A stretch of DNA of 13,330 bases from the NCBI GenBank assembly GCA_902803245.1, contig CADCPJ010000181.1:1-13330 (forward strand). The letters run 5' to 3'. A program made the position numbers and the translations under genes. Source of the stretch: an uncultured Lachnospiraceae bacterium. Lineage in GTDB: Bacteria; Bacillota; Clostridia; Lachnospirales; Lachnospiraceae. Positions 7,842 to 13,330 of this stretch are shown here, piece by piece (positions within the stretch are counted from its first letter, which is position 1; each line of letters opens with the position of its first letter). The notes under the pieces were generated by a model. That model saw only the letters and a list, made by a program, of their open reading frames with translations, made no database searches and was not told the DNA's origin.

Positions 7842-8726
7842 ATGAGAGAAAAGAAGAGATGGAATCTCATGCCCTATGTGTGGCTCCTGCCGAGCATTGC
7901 CCTCATATCGGTGTTCGTGGTGTTTCCGATTGCCATCGTGTTTAAGCTGTCCTTCAGCGAGATCTCCAAAGCCGGCGTGGTGGGAGAGTTCATCGGGCTG
8001 AGGAATTACACCGAGGCCGTGAATCTGCCCGCCTTTAAGACCGTGATGGCGAACACCTTCTGGTGGGTCATCTCGGTGGTGGGACTGTCGACGCTCTTCG
8101 GCTTCGCCATCGCCCTTGTGCTGAACGAGAAGTTTGCCGGAAGAAAGATCGCGCGCTCCATCCTGATCTTTCCCTGGGCCACTTCCCTCGTCATACAGGC
8201 ATCGGTGTGGAACTACATCATCAAGTACGAGTACGGCAGTCTGAACAGCGTGCTGCTCAATCTGGGAATCATCAGGGAAGCCATAAACTGGAGATCGACC
8301 TACCAGATCGAGTTCGTCTGGGAGTGCGCCTGCGGCATTTTCGTCACGGTTCCCTTCGTCGCCTTCTGCGTCCTGTCGGGACTTCAGTCCATCGACAGGT
8401 CCCTCTATGAGTCGGCCACCGTGGACGGGGCGGGCTTTTTAAGCAAACTGATCCACATCACGCTCCCGCTCGTGCGCCCGGCCCTTTCGGTCAGCACGGT
8501 TCTCAACATTATCTATGTATTCAACTCCTTCCCGATCATTTTCACGATGACGAAGGGAGCGCCGGCAAATAAGACGGACACGATGATTACCTTCCTCTAC
8601 ATGCTGAGCTTCTACGACAGGAAGAAGGGCCCGGCCATCGCGCTGTCGGTCATCGGGTTCCTCATCCTCTGTCTGTGCGCGGGCATCTATATGGTGACCG
8701 TCATGAGAAAGGAGGACGCGGCATGA
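7842..8726 (+). CDS. Sugar ABC transporter permease, MalF/UgpA type
   Basis: A 294-residue inner-membrane permease with about six hydrophobic segments. The start MREKKRWNLMPYVWLLPSIALISVF is typical of the shorter MalF homologues in CUT1 systems. The EAA loop that contacts the ATPase begins at Glu190 (YESATVDGAGFLSKLIHITLP) and is intact. AAGAGGA at 7828-7834 lies 7 bases before ATG 7842. The stop overlaps the next gene (ATGA), so the two permeases are translationally coupled. It should pair with the downstream MalG-type subunit and an ATPase that is not in this window. Confidence 0.94.
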   Translation: MREKKRWNLMPYVWLLPSIALISVFVVFPIAIVFKLSFSEISKAGVVGEFIGLRNYTEAVNLPAFKTVMANTFWWVISVVGLSTLFGFAIALVLNEKFAGRKIARSILIFPWATSLVIQASVWNYIIKYEYGSLNSVLLNLGIIREAINWRSTYQIEFVWECACGIFVTVPFVAFCVLSGLQSIDRSLYESATVDGAGFLSKLIHITLPLVRPALSVSTVLNIIYVFNSFPIIFTMTKGAPANKTDTMITFLYMLSFYDRKKGPAIALSVIGFLILCLCAGIYMVTVMRKEDAA

Positions 8727-10315
8727 ACAGTTCCTCCGGAAGAAGAGGGAATCTCATTTCCCTTATATTCATTATGGTCGGCCTTGCGCTCACCGTTCTT
8801 GTCATGGCGCTTCCCGCCTACACATTTACCGCGTCGGTCTACACGAAGAAGTCCTCCAACACCTTCGTCGGAGATGAGAAATACACTCAGGTCTTAAGCG
8901 AAGTGGAGGAGATCGCGGAAGGGTACCGCGCGCAGGGAATGGATGTGGAGATCTCCGAAAATGTCACCGAGCGCACCAACTCTAAGGGCGAGAAGACGTC
9001 GCTCGTCGCATTTTCCATCTCCGAGTCCTTTAAGAAGAGCATCCTGTCCTTTATATGCTCCGCCCTCCCGTCCGGCACGGTACTTGGCGTGATGCTGGTC
9101 CTCATGGCTTCCTCCCTGCTCCTGTCACTCCTGGGCTTTTTCGGCAGCCGGAATGAGACGGGCCGGAGCCTTAAGAGAAGACCGGCCGTCCTCCGCACCA
9201 TCGCCTCGCTGTGCCTGCTCATCAGTACGCTCCTCGTGCCGGTGTTTGTCCTTATGAACAACTACCTCTTCTGGAGGAAGGTCAGCCTGTTCACAGGGGA
9301 TCTCATCACGGAAGGCAGGGACGTCTTTTTTGCGAAGCTGGACGGCTTCCTCTTTGGCGGAAAGATGGGGGAGGGGATCGGGGACGCCCTGAAGAACCTG
9401 AACATGAGCTTTCACCCCATCGTCTTTTTGATGATCCTCACCCTCGCGGTCGCGGGAATTGCCTCCATCCAGCTGAGGTACGGGGCGATAAAGAAGAAGC
9501 TCCTCCGGGTGCTTCTCTATGCGTTTGTTGCCGTCGTGTGCGTCATCACGCTCTATCCCTACTACGTCATGCTGATCACGGCCTTCAGGTCCAACGCCGA
9601 GACGCTCGACATGTACTTCCTGCATCTTCTTCCGACTAAGTGGAGATGGAGCAATCTGAGCGATATTGTCAGCCGGGGCGTGCCGCGCTTTCTCCTTAAC
9701 TCCCTCATGATCGCCGGCGGCGCGACCCTCCTCGCCATGCTCTGCGGGATTCCGGCGGCCTACGCGATGGCCCGCATGAATTTCAAGGGAAAGAAGTTCT
9801 TCCTCGGCTTCGTCATCATGAGCCAGATGTTCTCCCCGGTGGTGCTTCTGATCGGCATTTCCCAGCTCATGAACGCACTGCATTTAAATGACACGATCTT
9901 AGGGCTCGTGTTCATCAACGCCGCCTTCAACCAGGCCTTTGCCATCTGGCTGCTGCGGGGAACCTTCGTCGCCATCCCCTCGGAAATGGAGCAGGCTGCG
10001 AAGATCGACGGCTGCGGGACCATCGGCTCCCTCGTCCGCGTCCTTCTGCCCATGGCCGCACCCGGCATCGTGACGACGCTGATCTTCGTCTTCATCAATG
10101 CCTGGAATGAGTACACGATCTCGACGGTTCTCATTTCCACGGCGTCAAACCGCCCGATCACGGTGGGAATCACGCAGTTCTCTTCCTTCAACATGATCGA
10201 GTGGCAGTACCTCTTCGCGGCGTCGCTCCTCGCGACGATCCCGGTGGTGGCCCTCTTCATGGTCATCGAGAAGCACCTGACGAGCGGGCTCACGAGCGGA
10301 GGCGTGAAGGGCTGA
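8723..10315 (+). CDS. Sugar ABC transporter permease, MalG type, with long N-terminal membrane extension
   Basis: The start at ATG 8723 overlaps the stop of the previous permease, with AAAGGAGG at 8708-8715 seven bases ahead. It gives 530 residues, about twice the usual 270-300. From about residue 256 it is an ordinary MalG-type permease: a first helix near VVCVITLYPYYVMLITAF, then an intact EAA loop from Glu421 (EMEQAAKIDGCGTIGSLVRVLLP). The preceding 255 residues hold a helix at about 11-35, a polar segment at about 36-106 that is probably extracytoplasmic, and further hydrophobic segments near 109-142, 159-184 and 231-253. I do not recognise this N-terminal part. No frameshift or separate start suggests two genes. 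No terminator follows before the repeat at 10311. Confidence 0.9.
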   Translation: MNSSSGRRGNLISLIFIMVGLALTVLVMALPAYTFTASVYTKKSSNTFVGDEKYTQVLSEVEEIAEGYRAQGMDVEISENVTERTNSKGEKTSLVAFSISESFKKSILSFICSALPSGTVLGVMLVLMASSLLLSLLGFFGSRNETGRSLKRRPAVLRTIASLCLLISTLLVPVFVLMNNYLFWRKVSLFTGDLITEGRDVFFAKLDGFLFGGKMGEGIGDALKNLNMSFHPIVFLMILTLAVAGIASIQLRYGAIKKKLLRVLLYAFVAVVCVITLYPYYVMLITAFRSNAETLDMYFLHLLPTKWRWSNLSDIVSRGVPRFLLNSLMIAGGATLLAMLCGIPAAYAMARMNFKGKKFFLGFVIMSQMFSPVVLLIGISQLMNALHLNDTILGLVFINAAFNQAFAIWLLRGTFVAIPSEMEQAAKIDGCGTIGSLVRVLLPMAAPGIVTTLIFVFINAWNEYTISTVLISTASNRPITVGITQFSSFNMIEWQYLFAASLLATIPVVALFMVIEKHLTSGLTSGGVKG

Positions 10316-10387
10316 CGGCTGAGCGCTGATCGCTTACAAAGCTGATCGCTAAAGTGCTGACGGCTGAGCGCTGATCGCTTACAAAGC
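10311..10387 (+). repeat. 45-bp-period direct repeat (1.7 copies) overlapping a stop codon
   Basis: The 32 bases at 10311-10342 recur exactly at 10356-10387, a period of 45 bases. The unit is itself made of variants of GCTGANSGCT. The first copy includes the TGA stop of the MalG-type gene. The array ends just before the parE promoter. Function is unknown; slippage-prone intergenic repeat is the simplest reading. Confidence 0.85.
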
Positions 10388-10389
10388 GA

Positions 10390-10418
10390 TTGCAAACGCT
10401 TGTTCGGTGTGTTATAAT
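10390..10418 (+). promoter_or_regulatory. Promoter of the parE-type gene with overlapping LacI/cre-like site
   Basis: TTGCAA (10390-10395), a 17-base spacer and a perfect TATAAT (10413-10418). Transcription should start near 10425. The -35 and upstream spacer contain TTGCAAACGCTTGTT (10390-10404). This has the CAAACG core with central CG of LacI/CcpA-family operators, but its right half is degenerate. Confidence 0.7.
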
Positions 10419-10424
10419 CACCCC

Positions 10425-10511
10425 CGTCGCGCATCTTCCCGAAAAAAACGGGCAGGATGAGAATGCTTCGCCAAAGATGCGGAGCGGGTGCGCGGCCGGG
10501 GGTTTATTATT
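10425..10511 (+). other. Structured 5' leader of the parE-type gene
   Basis: An 8-bp stem joins CGCATCTT (10430-10437) to AAGATGCG (10474-10481). Inside it a small hairpin, CCCG-A7-CGGG (10438-10452), forms. The leader ends in a G-rich weak ribosome site at 10497-10501 before ATG 10512. No known riboswitch class is recognised. Confidence 0.4.
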
Positions 10512-12299
10512 ATGGCGAAAAAAGAAGTTTACGATGCCTCGAGCATCCAGGTGCTGGAGGGGCTGGAAGCTGTCCGCATGCGGCCGGGGATGTACATCGG
10601 CAGCACGTCGAGGAAAGGCCTCAACCACCTGATCTATGAGATCGTCGACAACGCGGTGGACGAGCACCTCGCCGGTTACTGCATGAACATCCGTGTGACG
10701 CTGGAGAAGAACGGCTCCTGCACGGTGTCCGACGACGGGCGCGGCGTCCCCGTGGGAATCCACGAGAAGGGAATGCCCGCGGAGCGGCTGGTCTATACGA
10801 CCCTCCACGCCGGCGGCAAATTTGATAATGACGCGTACAAGACATCGGGCGGACTCCACGGAGTCGGCTCTTCGGTTGTAAATGCGCTCTCCACGGAGAT
10901 GGACGTCATCATAAAGAGGGACGGCGCGATTCATCACGACCATTTCAGGAGGGGCGTGCCGGATCTCGAGCTGGTAGACGGACGCCTGCCGGTCCTCGGA
11001 AAGACGAAAGAGACGGGGACCACGGTGAATTTCATCCCGGATCCTGAGATCTTCGACGTCACCCGCTTCTCGGCGACCGAAGTAAAATCCCGCCTCCACG
11101 AGACGGCCTACCTCAACCCGGAGCTCACGATCTATTTCCGGGATCTGAGGAAGGATGAGGCCGAGGAGCTCGTGTTCCGCGAAAAGGACGGTATCATCGG
11201 ATTTGTCCGTGATATCAATAAAAATGAAGAGACGGTCACGGAGCCTATCTTCATCTCCGGCGAGGATGAGGGAATCGACGTACAGATCGCGATCCAGTAC
11301 GTCAATGAGTTCCATGAAAATGTCATGGGCTACTGCAACAACATCTACAACGCCGACGGCGGCACCCACCTCACCGGCTTCAAGACGGCCTTCACGCAGG
11401 TCATGAACTCCTATGCGAGGGAGATCGGCGTCCTCAAGGAGAAGGATCAGAACTTCACCGGGCCGGATATCCGAAACGGCATGACTGCCGTCATTTCCAT
11501 CAAGCACCCGGATCCCCGCTTCGAGGGACAGACGAAGACGAAGCTGGACAACCCGGACGCGGCCAGGGTCGTGGCGAAGATCGTGGCGGACGAGGCGCCC
11601 CACTTCTTCGACCGGAATCTGGAGACGCTGAAAAACATTCTCTCCTGTGCGGAGAAATCCGCTAAGATCAGGAAGTCCGCCGAGAAGGTGAAGTCGAACC
11701 TGCTGACGAAGCAGAAGTTCGCATTTGACACGAACGGACAGCTCGCCAACTGCATCTTAAGGGACGCGTCAAAGTGCGAGATCTTCATCGTCGAGGGAGA
11801 TTCTGCCGGCGGCAGCGCGAAGACGGCCAGGGACCGCAATTACCAGGCGATCCTCCCGATCCGCGGGAAGATCTTAAATGTCGAGAAGGCGAGTATCGAT
11901 AAGGTGCTGGCAAACGCGGAGATCAAGACGATGATCACCTCTTTTGGATGCGGCTTCTCGGAGGGGTTCGGAAATGACTTCGACATCACGAAGCTCCGCT
12001 ACGACAAGATCATCATCATGGCCGATGCGGACGTGGACGGCGCACACATCGGGACGCTGCTTCTTACGCTGTTCTACCGCTACATGCCGGAGCTCATCTA
12101 TGAGGGGCACGTGTATGTGGCGATGCCGCCGCTCTACAAGGTGATTCCCGCGAAGGGCGAAGAGGAGTACCTCTACGATGACAAGGCTCTCGAGCAGTAC
12201 CGGAAAAGGCATAAGGATAAGAAGTTCACGCTGCAGAGGTACAAGGGCCTCGGTGAGATGGATCCCGAGCAGCTCTGGGAGACGACGCTTAATCCGTAG
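10512..12299 (+). CDS. parE: DNA topoisomerase IV/gyrase B-type subunit, ended early by an in-frame amber codon
   Basis: ATP-hydrolysing subunit of a type IIA topoisomerase, closest in my recollection to the second (ParE-type) Lachnospiraceae copy that starts MAKKE-YDASSIQVLEGLEAVR. The GHKL ATPase domain is intact (Glu43 and Asn47 in EIVDNAVDE, DDGRGVP, GGLHGVGSSVVNALS). The transducer domain includes QTKTKL. The TOPRIM domain has EGDSAGGSA (Glu428) and DADVDGAH (Asp505, Asp507, Asp509). Near the C-terminus QRYKGLGEMDPEQLWETTLNP is followed by TAG at 12297-12299, codon 596, where relatives have Glu (NPETR). The frame then stays open and homologous to 12437. With the stop read as such the protein lacks its last 46 residues. 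The start could be GTG 10488, but ATG 10512 matches the family. No parC follows. Confidence 0.92.
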   Translation: MAKKEVYDASSIQVLEGLEAVRMRPGMYIGSTSRKGLNHLIYEIVDNAVDEHLAGYCMNIRVTLEKNGSCTVSDDGRGVPVGIHEKGMPAERLVYTTLHAGGKFDNDAYKTSGGLHGVGSSVVNALSTEMDVIIKRDGAIHHDHFRRGVPDLELVDGRLPVLGKTKETGTTVNFIPDPEIFDVTRFSATEVKSRLHETAYLNPELTIYFRDLRKDEAEELVFREKDGIIGFVRDINKNEETVTEPIFISGEDEGIDVQIAIQYVNEFHENVMGYCNNIYNADGGTHLTGFKTAFTQVMNSYAREIGVLKEKDQNFTGPDIRNGMTAVISIKHPDPRFEGQTKTKLDNPDAARVVAKIVADEAPHFFDRNLETLKNILSCAEKSAKIRKSAEKVKSNLLTKQKFAFDTNGQLANCILRDASKCEIFIVEGDSAGGSAKTARDRNYQAILPIRGKILNVEKASIDKVLANAEIKTMITSFGCGFSEGFGNDFDITKLRYDKIIIMADADVDGAHIGTLLLTLFYRYMPELIYEGHVYVAMPPLYKVIPAKGEEEYLYDDKALEQYRKRHKDKKFTLQRYKGLGEMDPEQLWETTLNP

Positions 12300-12437
12300 A
12301 CCCGCCGGCTGCGGCGCATCGAGATCGGGGACGCTTCGCTGAGCTCGGATATCACGGATGTGCTGATGGGGACGGATGTCCCGCCGCGGAAGGCGTTTAT
12401 CTATGAGCACGCGAGGGATGCCGAGCTGGATGTGTGA
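12300..12437 (+). pseudogene. In-frame C-terminal remainder of parE beyond the amber codon
   Basis: Directly after TAG the same frame runs 45 codons to TGA. It encodes TRRLRRIEIGDAS, then the family C-terminal blocks DVLMGTDVPPRKAFIYEHA and DAELDV, exactly as expected for the end of the protein. There is no frameshift or gap, so a single G-to-T change (GAG to TAG) explains the interruption. It is translated only if the amber codon is read through or is a sequence error. Confidence 0.85.
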
Positions 12438-12446
12438 CGGCTTTTT

Positions 12447-12563
12447 GACTGGCCCGACGACTGGCCCGGCCAGGGGGCGGAGGATGATCTGCCTTTCGCA
12501 GGAGGGCTGTTTGGGAGGCGGCGCATGAATCTGTGCGTATATCTGCGCGTAAATCTGTATTGA
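12447..12563 (+). repeat. Two short tandem repeats after parE
   Basis: GACTGGCCCGAC and GACTGGCCCGGC are adjacent 12-mers at 12447-12470. Three 12-base units of the form (A/T)ATCTGNGCGTA lie at 12528-12563, the last degenerate. The bases between hold no ORF of note. CTGGCCCGGCCAG (12461-12473) is palindromic but too tight for a terminator. Confidence 0.7.
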
Positions 12564-12571
12564 CGCAGCGT

Positions 12572-12794
12572 CAGACAGTTGTCCTCTCTTCCTTAGAGCG
12601 CTTTTTCGGCTCGTTGATATTTGATTTCAGGACGCTGCTAAAAGCAGTCGGCCGATGAGAAGGGGCTGAGAACTTTCCGTAAGGGATTCTTATTGCATGG
12701 CCCTATGGAGCTTCTCATCGGCCTCCTGACGCAGCGCCCTGAAATCGTCAACTCGCAGCGAAAAAGCTAATGCGTCAGAGAGGACAACTGTCTG
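12572..12794 (+). ncRNA. Candidate structured RNA / hairpin element, copy A
   Basis: Arms at 12572-12589 and 12777-12794 pair perfectly over 18 bp; GCAGCG/CGCTGC (12565-12570, 12796-12801) can extend this after one mismatch. Going inward: an asymmetric loop (12590-12600 against 12767-12776); CTTTTTCG/CGAAAAAG; a loop; GTTGA/TCAAC; a 5:1 loop (TATTT opposite G); GATTTCAGG/CCTGAAATC; CGCTGC/GCAGCG; an 11:7 loop whose left side can form CTGCT-AAA-AGCAG; a perfect 13-bp stem GGCCGATGAGAAG/CTTCTCATCGGCC (12650-12662, 12711-12723); and a 48-base apical loop. Copy B on the other strand shares all of this. I do not recognise the family, and no clear promoter is visible. A DNA-level palindromic repeat is the main alternative. 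Confidence 0.6.
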
Positions 12795-12827
12795 CCGCTG
12801 CTGCAAGCGGCAAGTTTAAGCTATCAG

Positions 12828-12900
12828 ACATGCGTCAAAGTGCTCAGAAAAGACATGCGGCAAGTGCTTCGAAAAGATATGCGCCAAAGTGCTTCGATCG
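12828..12900 (+). repeat. Three degenerate 24-25-base tandem units between the two hairpin elements
   Basis: Units at 12828-12852, 12853-12876 and 12877-12900 share the pattern A(C/T)ATGCGNCAAAGTGCT followed by CAGAAAAG, TCGAAAAG or TCGATCG; the middle unit lacks one A. The octamer AAAGTGCT also occurs at 10351-10358. There are no spacers of the CRISPR kind. The remaining bases between the hairpin elements hold no recognisable gene. Confidence 0.75.
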
Positions 12901-12946
12901 ATCGCTGCGGTATTTGACCTTCAACTTTTGGGAAGCAGCGGGGATT

Positions 12947-13168
12947 GGAGGAAACATCCTCTCTGACGAATTTGCTTTTTCTCATGAGATGGCGATTTTT
13001 CGGCGCTGCGTTAGGAGGCCGATGAGAAGCTCCATAGGGCCGTCCAACGAAAATCCCATAGGGAAAGCTCTCAGCCCCTTCTCATCGGCCGACTGCTCTT
13101 AGCAGCGGTGAAAAATCAAATACCATCGAATAGAAAAAGTTCTCTGAGGAAGAGAGGATGTTTCCTCC
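12947..13168 (-). ncRNA. Candidate structured RNA / hairpin element, copy B
   Basis: Read on the minus strand this is homologous to copy A. The outer arms (12947-12964, 13151-13168) again pair perfectly over 18 bp, but their outer 11 pairs differ from A at nine positions. CTTTTTCT/AGAAAAAG, GATGG/CCATC and GATTTTTC/GAAAAATC replace the A stems with pairing kept. The TATTT:G loop, CGCTGC/GCAGCG, the 13-bp GGCCGATGAGAAG stem (13017-13029, 13078-13090) and a 48-base loop (40 of 48 identical to A) are retained. A and B point toward each other. Minus-strand promoter sequence to the right is not convincing. Confidence 0.6.
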
Positions 13169-13171
13169 GAT

Positions 13172-13330
13172 ACACGCGTCACTTAAGAGCAGAACATATA
13201 ACCGCCGCTTAAAGCCGTCATATAAAACCGCCACCAAACGGCAATCCACCCAAGCGTCACCAAACAGCGGTACTAAAGTGTACCCCTTGTCAAGGACATT
13301 TTTAAAAGCATAAAACCAAAACATAAAGCA
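13172..13330. other. AT-richer right edge without a recognisable gene
   Basis: Short related words recur (ATATAACCGCC / ATATAAAACCGCC; CACCAAACGGC / CACCAAACAGC). A hairpin GGTAC-TAAAGT-GTACC lies at about 13270-13285, next to CCTTGTCAAGG. A minus-strand frame is open from 13324 but resembles no protein I know and runs into copy B. Confidence 0.5.

Noticed and set aside
9125..9883. Long minus-strand frames opposite the permease and other genes
   Set aside because: They are antisense shadows of GC-rich coding frames; the plus-strand frames carry the family motifs.
12650..12662. Hammerhead ribozyme core (GATGAG in copies A and B)
   Set aside because: The conserved CUGAUGA is not matched (CCGATGA), the bases lie in a fully paired stem, and no partner GAAA core is placed correctly.
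12828..12900. CRISPR-like array
   Set aside because: Units are directly adjacent with no unique spacers, and there are no cas genes.
12770..13102. Plus-strand 110-codon frame across the hairpin region
   Set aside because: It spans the tandem repeats and most of copy B; its codons are dictated by the palindromes and repeats.
12572..13168. Pair of MITEs or an insertion sequence
   Set aside because: The outer arms of the two copies differ at most positions, no target-site duplication is seen, and there is no transposase. It is kept as the alternative explanation rather than the call.
13082..13324. Minus-strand 80-codon frame at the right edge
   Set aside because: It reads into hairpin copy B, has no convincing ribosome site, and resembles no known protein.

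Overview
The window looks like the chromosome of a Gram-positive, GC-rich member of the Clostridia, most likely Lachnospiraceae. The type IIA topoisomerase B subunit, the HisRS variant and the HD-GYP/hisS/aspS order all resemble that family from memory; this is recognition, not a database match. Every recognised protein gene is on the + strand. The seven intact genes end in TGA (five) or TAA (two).

Left part (1-6180): an HD-GYP protein, histidyl-tRNA synthetase, aspartyl-tRNA synthetase and a membrane-anchored L,D-transpeptidase with a long Arg/Gly-rich tail. The HD-GYP/hisS pair is bracketed by inverted copies of a dispersed palindromic repeat (1-79 and 2095-2218). A 13-bp hairpin closes this part.

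Middle part (6353-10315): a CUT1-type carbohydrate ABC import operon of a binding protein and two permeases, driven by a near-consensus promoter (TTGACA-17-TACAAT). No ATPase is present, so a shared MsmX/MsmK-type ATPase elsewhere is assumed. The binding protein lacks a lipobox cysteine. The second permease carries about 255 extra N-terminal residues with additional membrane segments.

Right part (10316-13330): after a 45-bp-period repeat and a promoter overlapping a LacI/cre-like half site comes a parE-type topoisomerase gene. It is intact except for one in-frame amber codon at the conserved Glu of the NPETR motif. The remaining 45 codons follow in the same frame. No parC follows. Instead there are about 890 non-coding bases with short tandem repeats and two homologous elements of about 222 nt in inverted orientation. 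Each folds into a long branched hairpin with an 18-bp perfect closing stem, and at least 15 base pairs differ between copies with pairing kept. This is the best candidate in the window for something undescribed: a duplicated structured RNA or hairpin element of unknown family.
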